The position numbers and the translations under genes were made by a program. Positions 14,364 to 21,712 of a stretch of 47,563 nucleotides of DNA are shown piece by piece. This DNA is from a virus. Under the pieces are notes generated by a model that was given only the letters and a program-made list of their open reading frames with translations, ran no database searches and was not told where the DNA came from. Location: IMG/VR virus record IMGVR_UViG_3300047094_002040, positions 1-47,563 of that record. The stretch is one strand, 5' to 3'. How positions within the stretch are numbered: the stretch's first letter is position 1; every line of letters starts with the position of its first letter.

Positions 14364-15386
14364 ATGCCCGCCACCAAGAAGTCCGCCGCTTACGAGAAGG
14401 GTCTGCGCGAAGGCCGCGCCGACAAGAACAAGCCCTCCATCGAGATCGAAATCAACCCCGAGGGCGAGGAAGAAGAGGAGATGGGCACCGAAGAAATGGA
14501 TGCGATCAAACCCCACTCCCGCAAGCGCAGCTCCAAGAACGCCAAACACACCACCCCGGCAGCTGACGGCTACGGCCTGAAGCAGCCCATGGACGCCGAG
14601 TGCGGCTGCGAAGGCAAAGGCCGCAAGGGCAAAGCCTCCTGCGACGGCAACTGCGGTGGCTACGCCAAGAAGATGGACGCCCTGAGCCCCCAGGAGTACT
14701 TGGCCGCCTGCGACCTGGGCATCCAGCACCGCTCCCGCGCCTACATCCGCGCTCGGTTGGACGCCGCGGAGCGCCTGGACCTCAAGTGCGGAGCTGGCTC
14801 GATCTCCGAGGGCGAAAAATGCACCAAGGGGGCTGCACAGAAAGCATCAAATAACAAGCCATCATTTGGTCAGCGCGCAAAAGCTGCAGGTAGTCTTCTT
14901 GCATTAGGCGCGGGCGTGACCGGCCAAGCTGCTTTTACCGGTGCTGCTATTGGCGCGGGACTCGCTGGTAACACCCAGGCTGCAGGTCGGTTTACCCAAG
15001 CAGCCGCAGGCTTTGGTGCTATTAAAGGGCTCGGACTGGCTGGGCTGGGAGCCAAGTCTGCCGCCCGGAAAGAGTTGGCAGGAGCGGCTCTCGGTGTTGC
15101 AACCGGCAGCTACTTGGCGGGGGATCTAAAAAAGGGAGCAAACGCAGTCGGACGCGCGCGCAAAGAGGGCGCAGCTATGACCTTCAAGCGCCTGCGTTAT
15201 GCCCGCGCCAATGCTCAAGGTACTCAGCGAATTGCTGCGTTGCGCAATGCACAACTGCCGCAGGCTGAAACTATGTACGGGCGGATTACAAATCCTTGGG
15301 CACCAAGTGTGCAGCGTCCCAAAAGCCGCCGCGACTCCGTCTACGCCGCCGGCTTCTCCCCCGAGCTCGATCAACTGGCGATCTAA
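14364..15386 (+). CDS. Cys-motif / hydrophobic-helix virion-type protein, 340 aa
   Basis: The N-terminus is charged (an EEEEE run near residue 37) with a Cys-rich cluster (ECGCEGKG, then SCDGNCGG, about 80-98). A helix (SPQEYLAACDLGIQHRSRAY) leads to the Cys motif KCGAGSISEGEKCTKG (about 140-155), shared with neighbouring genes. After it lies a long Ala/Gly-rich hydrophobic stretch (about 170-255) that could form several membrane-active helices. From about 14830 to 15300 the codons are markedly AT-richer than on either side. A structural or ejection protein is inferred from position. Confidence 0.6.
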   Translation: MPATKKSAAYEKGLREGRADKNKPSIEIEINPEGEEEEEMGTEEMDAIKPHSRKRSSKNAKHTTPAADGYGLKQPMDAECGCEGKGRKGKASCDGNCGGYAKKMDALSPQEYLAACDLGIQHRSRAYIRARLDAAERLDLKCGAGSISEGEKCTKGAAQKASNNKPSFGQRAKAAGSLLALGAGVTGQAAFTGAAIGAGLAGNTQAAGRFTQAAAGFGAIKGLGLAGLGAKSAARKELAGAALGVATGSYLAGDLKKGANAVGRARKEGAAMTFKRLRYARANAQGTQRIAALRNAQLPQAETMYGRITNPWAPSVQRPKSRRDSVYAAGFSPELDQLAI

Positions 15387-15389
15387 GCC

Positions 15390-16262
15390 ATGGCCCTGAC
15401 CCCAGCCACCGTCCGCCTCGACGCCTGCTGGAAGGGCTATGTCCAGGTCGGGATGAAGCGCAAGGGCAAACGTGAAGTGCCCAACTGCGTTCCTGCCTCC
15501 TCCGGCGTGGCCAAGCCTCGCGCTCAGAAGGACACCGAGGACGACAAGAAGTACACGAAAGTCGTCACCAACCCCGAGACCGGCCGCAAAAACCGCATCC
15601 GCTACGGCGCCAAGGGCTACCGCATCGCCCCCGGCACCGACAAAGGCGACCGCTACTGCGCCCGCTCCTTCGGTGACATGAAATCCGAGGGCTACGACTG
15701 CTCCGGCGCCGAGAAGAACACCCCGCTCTGCCTGTCCCGGGCCAAGTGGAAGTGCTCCGGCAAGACCAGCCGCCGCGATGCCGATGGCATGGCCTGCGGC
15801 CAGGGCCACATCGCCCGGGGCAAGAAATGCCACAAGCGTGGCGCCTTCCCCACCGGCAAAGCCATCGCCGCGGGCCTGACCGCCGGTGCGGTCGCCGCTT
15901 TGACGCTGAAGGGCAGCCGCAAGGCGATCCTCGGCAGCCCTGCAGCACTGCGCCGCACTGCGCAGCGCGCTGTCACCACGGCCGTCCACCAAGCCACCGC
16001 CCCCGATCCCTCAATGCGCCTGACCCCGAGGGCGTTCAACGAGGCCAAGCGTGCGCTGAAACGCTCTGGTGTCCAAGGTGGGCTGCGCCGCCACAACCTG
16101 GCCCTCGAAGCCCTGCGCCGCCGCACCGAGCCCGGCTACCGCAAACCCCGCTTCCCCGAGCGCAAAGACGGCGCCGTACCGCAGTTCATCCCGTCGGCCC
16201 ACATCGACCCTGCCCGTCAGCGCCGTGACGCTGCGCTCACGCCGGGAAAGTCGCCCGCCTAG
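15390..16262 (+). CDS. Cys-rich virion-type protein; upstream partner of a predicted -1 frameshift, 290 aa
   Basis: The N-terminal half resembles a cyanophage domain (DUF6321-like by memory): YTKVVTNPETGRKNRIRYG, then DKGDRYCARSFGDM, GYDCSGAEKNTPLCLSRAK and WKCSGK. A Cys motif ACGQGHIARGKKCHKRG (about residues 131-147) follows, then a hydrophobic helix (AIAAGLTAGAVAALTL). The C-terminal part is basic. The frame ends at TAG 16260, 12 bases after a G_GGA_AAG slippery heptamer at 16244-16250. A -1 shift there would continue into the kinase-like frame for a 730-residue product. Confidence 0.65.
   Translation: MALTPATVRLDACWKGYVQVGMKRKGKREVPNCVPASSGVAKPRAQKDTEDDKKYTKVVTNPETGRKNRIRYGAKGYRIAPGTDKGDRYCARSFGDMKSEGYDCSGAEKNTPLCLSRAKWKCSGKTSRRDADGMACGQGHIARGKKCHKRGAFPTGKAIAAGLTAGAVAALTLKGSRKAILGSPAALRRTAQRAVTTAVHQATAPDPSMRLTPRAFNEAKRALKRSGVQGGLRRHNLALEALRRRTEPGYRKPRFPERKDGAVPQFIPSAHIDPARQRRDAALTPGKSPA
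16244..16250 (+). promoter_or_regulatory. Predicted -1 ribosomal frameshift site GGGAAAG
   Basis: In the 15390 frame the codons are CCG GGA AAG, so the heptamer is correctly phased X_XXY_YYZ and can re-pair as GGG AAA. GGGAAAG is the heptamer used in the lambda G/T frameshift, and it recurs in phase in this phage's own tail chaperone gene (24742-24748). The 0-frame stop is 10 bases on. The -1 frame is then open for 443 codons and contains no ATG, GTG or TTG before 16442. Confidence 0.7.
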
Positions 16263-17581
16263 CGCGCACCGACGCCCCCGAGGGCGCCTCGGGTAAGCCC
16301 TGCGGCGCTTCGCACATCCCCAAGTCCCACAAGTGCAGCAAATCCGCTGCAGTCCGGGGTGGATCCGCCCTGCGCACCGCTGCCAAGATTGCCCTCGCCG
16401 CCGGTGCCATCGCAGGAGGGGCCGCCATCGCCAAGAAATTCATGTCCATGGAGGAGTGGCGCCGCCACCCCGACAACCCCCGCAACACCCCAAAGATCTC
16501 TCCCGAGGAGAACCAGCGCCTCCTCGATGAGGCCCTGGCCACGGGCCAGAAATGGGACGTCCAGGAGCGCATCAACGCCCGCCGCCTAGCCGACCTCAAC
16601 GCCGAGTGCGGAGGTGGCCTGGGAAAGATCCAAGCCCCGGCGAAATTTGACGCGGCGATCCCCAATCCGCGTTGCCAAGCCGGGGCCGGTGCATTCGGCA
16701 CCTACTTTGTCCACACCTCCGAGAAGCACGGCTTCAAGGTCTTCCGCAACGAAGACGAAGACGCCGATCCAGGCTGGGAGTTTGACCGCCTGGGCAAGGC
16801 GCACGCCGCTGGTGTCAACGTCCCCGAGCCCCTGGCCATCAACTACACCAAGGACGGCACCCACACCCTCACCCTTCGCCACATGAAGGGCTACCGCGAG
16901 ATCGCCGACGTCTACGGCGGGTCCGGCGACCTGAGCAGAGCCCCGCTGATCATCCGTCTCAAGCTCGCCCGTGAATTCCGCAAGCTCCACACCGAAGGAA
17001 TCGCCCACGGCGACATCCACGGCGGCAACTTCATGGTCAACGAGAAGTCCAAGCGCGTCGCCCTCGTGGACTTCGGCTTCTCCACCCAGATTGATGACGC
17101 GCCGCACCGCATCCACAACAAGGACGGCGTAGAAAACTTGATGGCCGACCTCGTGCGGCTACCCGAGTACTTCGGTCTGCGCTCCTTCACCCGGGACTAC
17201 CAAGGCGTCCTGTCGAACATCTCAACCCAAGCCAAGGACTACAACCGCTCCTGGGACAACTACGAGCTCGCCATCAAGCGCTACTACGACGTGCTCGAAG
17301 CTGAACTGCTCGATGCGGACCGCCGCCCCCGTTCTCGCTTCGTCAGTGGCGCCGACCAACCGCGCATCCCTGGCATCACACGCGCCGTGCTCACCGCCAA
17401 CGCCAACACCTTCCAACGGGGCGTGATGGAGCAAGTCGCCCAACAGCAACCGAGCCTGTTTAAGCAGGGCGCCAAGAACCTCGGCCTCAAGCCCGCGCAG
17501 CTGCATCGCGCCCTGGCCCCCGAGCGCGCCGCCCGCAAAGCCGCCCTGCGCCAGCGCCCCTTCGGAACACCGCTGGGCTGA
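16250..17581 (+). CDS. Protein-kinase-like domain protein reached by -1 frameshift, 443 aa in the -1 frame
   Basis: The -1 frame starts with a Cys motif (PCGASHIPKSHKCSKS, 16308-16355) and a hydrophobic helix, then the first ATG (16442). A kinase-like fold follows: Gly-rich loop GAGAFG (about 16684-16701), a Lys in FKVFRN (about 16736), the catalytic loop HGDIHGGN (17006-17029) and VDFGFS (17066-17083). HGDxHxxN is closest to ABC1/RIO/aminoglycoside-type kinases. Because the shared Cys motif lies upstream of every usable start, synthesis as a fusion with the 15390 product is more likely than initiation at 16442. Its location implies a low-copy virion protein possibly ejected into the host; substrate unknown. 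Confidence 0.65.
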   Translation, partial: VARLARTDAPEGASGKPCGASHIPKSHKCSKSAAVRGGSALRTAAKIALAAGAIAGGAAIAKKFMSMEEWRRHPDNPRNTPKISPEENQRLLDEALATGQKWDVQERINARRLADLNAECGGGLGKIQAPAKFDAAIPNPRCQAGAGAFGTYFVHTSEKHGFKVFRNEDEDADPGWEFDRLGKAHAAGVNVPEPLAINYTKDGTHTLTLRHMKGYREIADVYGGSGDLSRAPLIIRLKLAREFRKLHTEGIAHGDIHGGNFMVNEKSKRVALVDFGFSTQIDDAPHRIHNKDGVENLMADLVRLPEYFGLRSFTRDYQGVLSNISTQAKDYNRSWDNYELAIKRYYDVLEAELLDADRRPRSRFVSGADQPRIPGITRAVLTANANTFQRGVMEQVAQQQPSLFKQGAKNLGLKPAQLHRALAPERAARKAALRQRPFGTPLG

Positions 17582-17591
17582 CCTCCACACA

Positions 17592-17795
17592 ATGAGCTCA
17601 GTTCCCCGAGCTCGTGTGCAGGACAGCGACGTGAAACCGGCCAAGCTGCCCGAGCACGCTCACACTCGAATCTGGTTCTGGAACAACGCCGGCGCCCAAA
17701 CGCTGCTGTGTCCAGCCCACGAAGCCGCCGACATTCGCCAGCGTCTGGTCGCCGAGGGCGCGATCGTCTGGCACACCGAGGTTTACAACGCCTAG
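17592..17795 (+). CDS. Small hypothetical protein, 67 aa
   Basis: ATG 17592 opens a 67-codon frame 10 bases after the kinase stop. The core (TRIWFWNNAGAQTLLCPAHE, then ADIRQRLVAEGAIVWHTEVY) is alpha/beta with conserved-looking aromatics and one Cys-x-x-His. The 3' end overlaps the antisense XRE gene by four bases. No family is recognised. Confidence 0.5.
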   Translation: MSSVPRARVQDSDVKPAKLPEHAHTRIWFWNNAGAQTLLCPAHEAADIRQRLVAEGAIVWHTEVYNA

Positions 17796-18007
17796 ATCCC
17801 TTCCACCAAAACGTGCAGGGAAATCCCATAAAGCTCACTCAAAGTGAAAAGCTTTGAGAGTGCAATCTCAACTTCTCCCTTTTCCAACCTGCTGTAGGCC
17901 GCCTGACTCACACAAAGCTGCTCTGCAACTTCACTCTGTGTGAGCCCAGCCTGCTCCCTTAAACAGCGAATGCGCCGACACAGCACTAATTGCCTGTGTA
18001 TCGCCAC
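17792..18007 (-). CDS. XRE-family helix-turn-helix regulator, antisense, 71 aa
   Basis: The whole protein is an HTH_3 domain: RIRCLREQAGLTQSEVAEQL, then VSQAAYSRLEKGEVEIALSKLFTLSELYGI. Such single-domain XRE proteins repress their own and neighbouring promoters. It starts with GTG 18007 and is opposite to the late operon, with lower GC than its neighbours. A repressor in the middle of a head module is unusual. It could be a moron, an antitoxin-like regulator or, less likely, the lysogeny repressor. Confidence 0.8.
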   Translation of the reverse strand: MAIHRQLVLCRRIRCLREQAGLTQSEVAEQLCVSQAAYSRLEKGEVEIALSKLFTLSELYGISLHVLVEGI

Positions 18008-18069
18008 TGAGCTCTATCCGCTTACCGTTTAAGCCTACCCATTACACACAAAGCCCGTAATCTGGTGCC
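18008..18069 (+). promoter_or_regulatory. Divergent intergenic region between XRE regulator and protease gene
   Basis: This 62-base, relatively AT-rich gap separates the minus-strand XRE gene from the plus-strand protease-scaffold gene. TAATCT at 18058-18063 could be a plus-strand -10 but lies very close to the ATG at 18070. TATAGAG-like sequence on the minus strand could serve the XRE gene. It is the natural place for an XRE operator. No clear dyad was found by eye. Confidence 0.3.
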
Positions 18070-19368
18070 ATGGAAACATCTGTTTCTCGCTACGACTTCG
18101 CTCCCATTACAGGTAGCGAAACCACCGAGGAGGGTTACCTCCGCGTGTGGTGTCGAGCAGCGCGCACGGGCACTCAGCTCTACCGCCGAGCAGATGGATC
18201 CCAAGTCCGCGAATACCGTCCTCCCGAAGAGGTCAGCAATCCGGACTCCCTATCCACGTTCGGGATGAAACCCGCAACGTGGGGTCACCCACCTGTTCTT
18301 CTCGATTCCGCCAACACCAAGCAGTACCAAGTCGGCTACTCCGGTAGCCAAGTTCGGTACAACGACGGTTTTGTCGAGGTCGCCCTGGTCATCACGGACC
18401 AAGACGCCATCGAAAAGATCAAGCGCAAGGACGCCACCGAGGTGTCCGCCGGCTACAAGGTCGATTTCGACCCCACCCCCGGGCACAGCCCCGAGGGCGA
18501 GGAGTACGCCGGTGTGCAGCGCAACATCCGGGTGAACCACATCGCCATCGTGCCCCGAGGCCGGGCTGGCCCCGAGGTACGCCTGCTCATGGATCGCATG
18601 GACGCGGCTGACGCCATCTCCTTCGATCCTGACTTGATCCGTGAAAACGGATCGGCGCTCCAGCCCTGTCCACCTGCATCTCCCGTTATGGCAACCGTCA
18701 AGCTCGACGGCCTGGAGATCGATCTGCCCGCTGACTCAGCTAGCGCGGTCCAGTCCTTCGCACGGGACATGGAGCGCCAACTCAAAGCTGTTGCCACCGA
18801 GCGCGACGAGCTGACTTCCAAGCTCGACTCGCTGCAGTCAGATTTCGATTCCCTCGCCTACGAGAAAGAGGCCGCTGAAGGTCGTGCTGATGCCCTCGAA
18901 GAGCGCATCACCGAACTCGAGGCTGGGTCCTCCCGAATCGACACCGCTGAGCTGGACAAGCTCGTCGCGGCTCGCCTCTCCACCCTGCAAAAGCTGGCCC
19001 CCGCCTTTGCCGAGGACTTCAAGTTCGACGGCATCGACGACCAAGCTCTCTACCTCCAAGCCTTCGAGAACCTGACCGGTTCCGCCGCCCGCGAAGACGC
19101 CCAGCCCGCCTACATCCAAGGCGTGGTTGACGGCATCCTCGCTGCTCGTTCCGACGAAGAAGGCGACGAAGCTGAAGGTGAAGAAGCTGAGGAAAGCGAA
19201 GAAGCCCCCGAGGCCGAGGCCAAAGAGGATTCCGCCGACCGCGCCGACAGCACCGCCACTCTGCGCGATGCCCTCAAGGGCGCCGGCCGTGGCACCGCCT
19301 CCCCGGTAGACACCTACCGCTCGCGGATGGCGGATGCCTGGAAGCGTCCCCTCACCGCCACCAAGTAA
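18070..19368 (+). CDS. Prohead protease (DUF2213) fused to scaffold, 432 aa
   Basis: Residues 1-180 match the DUF2213 protease type: HPPVLLDSANTKQYQVGYSG, VALVITDQDAIEKIK, TEVSAGYKVDF and NHIAIVPRGRAGPEVRL. The second half is scaffold-like: a coiled coil (about 245-290, ERQLKAVATERDELTSKLDS), a long Glu/Ala acidic run (about 360-390) and a basic C-terminal helix that would bind capsid protein. An internal ATG at 18687 opens the scaffold part and could give a separate scaffold product, as with lambda C/Nu3. The neighbours downstream are decoration and capsid genes, as expected. Confidence 0.85.
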   Translation: METSVSRYDFAPITGSETTEEGYLRVWCRAARTGTQLYRRADGSQVREYRPPEEVSNPDSLSTFGMKPATWGHPPVLLDSANTKQYQVGYSGSQVRYNDGFVEVALVITDQDAIEKIKRKDATEVSAGYKVDFDPTPGHSPEGEEYAGVQRNIRVNHIAIVPRGRAGPEVRLLMDRMDAADAISFDPDLIRENGSALQPCPPASPVMATVKLDGLEIDLPADSASAVQSFARDMERQLKAVATERDELTSKLDSLQSDFDSLAYEKEAAEGRADALEERITELEAGSSRIDTAELDKLVAARLSTLQKLAPAFAEDFKFDGIDDQALYLQAFENLTGSAAREDAQPAYIQGVVDGILAARSDEEGDEAEGEEAEESEEAPEAEAKEDSADRADSTATLRDALKGAGRGTASPVDTYRSRMADAWKRPLTATK

Positions 19369-19380
19369 GGAGCTCCTTCC

Positions 19381-19995
19381 ATGGCCGTTACTTTCACCGC
19401 CACCACTGTCGCGAACCCCTCCGGGGCTCAAGGCAGCTATCCCCTCTCCCTGGTCAAGGGTCACGAGGGCATGCTCGCTGATCTGCAGGCTTACGTCTGC
19501 CGCAGCTACCGCAACCAATCCGGCGCCGCCCTCCCCTACGGCGTGCTGGTTGCCACCGACAACACCCCCTCCACCAACGACCCCCTGGCCGTTGAGATCG
19601 CGACCGGCACCACCCTGATCCAGGGCATGGCCGTGAGCTCTCAAGTGCTCGAGGGCGCCAGCCTCGGCTCCAGCTACACCCCGGTTCCCACCCCGGTGTA
19701 CAGCGACGGCCGTTACGGCTACCCCGACAAAGAGACCGTCAACGTGGTCTCCAAAGGTGTGGTGTGGGTGTACTCCACCGCCGCCATCGCCCTGGGCGAT
19801 GCCGTGCGTTTCTTCAAAGCTGACCACAGCGGCACCGTCGCCGGCGCCTTCCTGGGTCGCTTCACCAAAACCGCCGTTGCCACCAAGACCGTCGAGATCA
19901 CCGCAGGTGCTCGCTGGCTGTCTGAAACCTCGGCTGCCGGCCTGGTCCTGCTGGAGATTGACATCCCCGGCATGACCTACTCCGCCGACGCTTGA
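19381..19995 (+). CDS. Head decoration / capsid cement-like protein, 204 aa
   Basis: A beta-rich protein in the standard place between scaffold and major capsid protein. It contains YRNQSGAALPYGVLVATDN and WVYSTAAIALGDAVRF, features of the structural cement proteins (gp24-like) that sit beside DUF2184 capsids. AAGGAG stands 9 bases before the ATG, one of the few clear Shine-Dalgarno sites in the window, fitting high expression. The exact family is assigned from memory and position. Confidence 0.7.
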   Translation: MAVTFTATTVANPSGAQGSYPLSLVKGHEGMLADLQAYVCRSYRNQSGAALPYGVLVATDNTPSTNDPLAVEIATGTTLIQGMAVSSQVLEGASLGSSYTPVPTPVYSDGRYGYPDKETVNVVSKGVVWVYSTAAIALGDAVRFFKADHSGTVAGAFLGRFTKTAVATKTVEITAGARWLSETSAAGLVLLEIDIPGMTYSADA

Positions 19996-20012
19996 TCACG
20001 GAGCTTCCTGCC

Positions 20013-20930
20013 ATGACCACTGAAATCCGTAACGACGAGGTCGGCGTTTTCCTCGCCCGCGAGCTGGAAACGATCCTGGCTCGCACCTTCGAGGTCGAGT
20101 ACGCCGACATCAAGTACAGCCAGCTGATCCCCCTCTCCTCCGAGGTCGGGAACGGCGCTGACTCCTTCACCTATCGCGTCTTCGACAAGCAAGGCTCGAT
20201 GAAGGTGATTGGTGACAAAGCCCAAGACCTGCCCCGCGCTGACGTGCTCCGCAAGGAAGTCACCCTGCCGGTCCGCAGCATCGGCGGCTCCTTCGCCTAC
20301 ACCATCCAGGAAACCCGTGCCGCCGCCATGGTGCCCGGCATGAACCTGGAGCAGCGCCGGGCTAACGCCGTGCGCCGCGCCTACGAGGAGAAGGTGCAAG
20401 AGATCGCCTACTTCGGCGACTCTGCCTCCGGCATGAAGGGCTTCTTCAACAACGATCAGGTCGACAAGACCGTGCCGAACAAATGGTTCGACACGGCTGG
20501 CGTGACCACCGACGAAATGCTGGAGCTCCTGAACGAAGCGCCCACCCGCCTCGTGCAGAACTCCAACATGAAGGAGATGCCCAACACGATGCTGGTGCCC
20601 TACAACGTGTACCGCATCATCTCCACCACCGCCCGTTCGAGCACCTCGGACACCACGGTGATGGAGTTCTTCCTGCGCACCAACCCGATGATCAGCTCCA
20701 TCGAGCCGATCAACGAGCTGGAAGCCAGCAAGTCCGGCGGCGCCCTGTCCAAGGACCGCGTGGTGGTGTACGACCGCAGCCCCGACAAGCTGCAGCTGCA
20801 CATCCCCCAGCCCCTGGAGTTCCTGCCCCCGCTCCGCCAAGCCCTCGAGTTCAGCGTGGCCGCCCACGCCCGAATCGGTGGCCTCGCGCTCTACTACCCC
20901 AAGAGCGCCATGGTGCTGGAAAAGGCGTAA
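20013..20930 (+). CDS. Major capsid protein, DUF2184 family, 305 aa
   Basis: HK97-fold shell protein. Motifs of the DUF2184 group are visible: RELETILARTFEVEYADIKY, then FTYRVFDKQGSMKVIG, DLPRADVLRKEVTLPVRSIG, the helical AYEEKVQEIAYFGDSASGMKG and SKDRVVVYDRSPDKLQLHIP, ending FLPPLRQALEFSVAAHARIG. GGAG precedes the ATG at 20013. The longer frame from 19992 is not needed. A hairpin follows the stop. Confidence 0.92.
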   Translation: MTTEIRNDEVGVFLARELETILARTFEVEYADIKYSQLIPLSSEVGNGADSFTYRVFDKQGSMKVIGDKAQDLPRADVLRKEVTLPVRSIGGSFAYTIQETRAAAMVPGMNLEQRRANAVRRAYEEKVQEIAYFGDSASGMKGFFNNDQVDKTVPNKWFDTAGVTTDEMLELLNEAPTRLVQNSNMKEMPNTMLVPYNVYRIISTTARSSTSDTTVMEFFLRTNPMISSIEPINELEASKSGGALSKDRVVVYDRSPDKLQLHIPQPLEFLPPLRQALEFSVAAHARIGGLALYYPKSAMVLEKA

Positions 20931-20946
20931 TCTTTGCGCCTTTTCT

Positions 20947-20965
20947 AACCCAGTCAGAATGGGTT
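20947..20965 (+). terminator. Hairpin after the major capsid gene (weak or processing signal)
   Basis: AACCCA (20947-20952) and TGGGTT (20960-20965) form a perfect 6-bp stem with a 7-nt loop, 16 bases after the capsid stop. There is no T-run, so it is more likely an mRNA-end stabiliser or partial attenuator that keeps capsid mRNA abundant than a full terminator. Confidence 0.35.
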
Positions 20966-20987
20966 GGCACACTCTCTTCACCCAGTC

Positions 20988-21401
20988 ATGATCATCGTTT
21001 ACCGCCCCGAGCTCGAAAACCCCCCGATGGACAAGGAGTGTTCCATCGGCTTCTCGTTCGTTGGTGGCGGCGGTCTCTCCGATCACATCCAGCTCGCCTC
21101 GGGCGTCACCCGTGACTTCCCCGAGACCGTCTGGGACCAGATCAAGGACTACGACGTGGTCAAAAACCTCCTCAGCCTCGGCGCCCTGCGCATCGAGACC
21201 GAGGACCCGACGGAAACCAAGGCTGCTCCTGCCGACGCCAGCGACTCCATCGCGGCCCTGCCCATCACCCAGGCCCTGAGCCTGGTGGAGGACAGCTTCG
21301 ATCTGGAGCAGCTCCGCCGGTGGGACGCCAAGGAATCCCGCATCCGGGTGAAGAACGCCATCGCTAAGCGCATCAGCGCCATCACTGAAGGCAACGGCTA
21401 A
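20988..21401 (+). CDS. Hypothetical head-tail region protein, 137 aa
   Basis: The N-terminus is beta-like (IIVYRPEL, IGFSFVGGG) and the middle reads like a small domain that marks residues required to be met (DFPETVWDQIKDYDVVKNLLSLGAL). The C-terminus is helical and charged (LEQLRRWDAKESRIRVKNAI). It corresponds by position to small proteins between capsid and connector genes in Mu-like and DUF2184 phages. ATG 20988 is preferred over one at 20964. It overlaps the next gene by one base. Confidence 0.6.
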   Translation: MIIVYRPELENPPMDKECSIGFSFVGGGGLSDHIQLASGVTRDFPETVWDQIKDYDVVKNLLSLGALRIETEDPTETKAAPADASDSIAALPITQALSLVEDSFDLEQLRRWDAKESRIRVKNAIAKRISAITEGNG

Positions 21402-21709
21402 TGGCTGTCCCCTCCACCAACGCCTTCCTGCTCCGCTTCCCCGAGTTCGGCGAGCAATCGCTCTCGGTCGTGGACGGGGCGTTGGCGGAGGCGGGCCGCT
21501 CCACCCCAGCTGACCGCTGGGGCGCCACCCACACCGAAGCCGTCAGCTACCTCGCTGCCCATCTCTTAGCGACCCGCACCATCCAAATCGGCCTGCAAGT
21601 CGACGCCAAAGCCGGCACGCCCCTGGGCTCCGGCTTCGCGTCCACGCTCTACGGCCAGGAGTACGAGCGGCTGCTCAGCAGCCTGCCCATCAGCGGATTC
21701 GCCTGGTAA
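21401..21709 (+). CDS. Head-tail connector (DUF4054 / gp6-like adaptor), 102 aa
   Basis: A small helical protein with the DUF4054 pattern: F-L-x-x-F-P-E-F at the N-terminus, a helix leading to DRWGATHTEAVSYLAAHLLA, and a C-terminal SGFASTLYGQEYERL. Proteins of this type form the ring that joins the portal to the stopper. It follows the usual order capsid, small protein, adaptor. The start overlaps the preceding stop by one base. Confidence 0.8.
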   Translation: MAVPSTNAFLLRFPEFGEQSLSVVDGALAEAGRSTPADRWGATHTEAVSYLAAHLLATRTIQIGLQVDAKAGTPLGSGFASTLYGQEYERLLSSLPISGFAW

Positions 21710-21712
21710 TCG

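Noticed and set aside
16622-16640. Third phased GGGAAAG within the kinase-like frame
   Set aside because: The -1 frame after it reaches a stop within about ten codons and nothing is conserved there, so it is probably a chance Gly-Lys codon pair. It does show that the heptamer alone is weak evidence; the missing start and open -1 frame are what support the 16244 site.
19977-21086. Minus-strand ORF (369 aa) opposite the capsid gene
   Set aside because: Runs across two genes and an intergenic hairpin; shadow composition.
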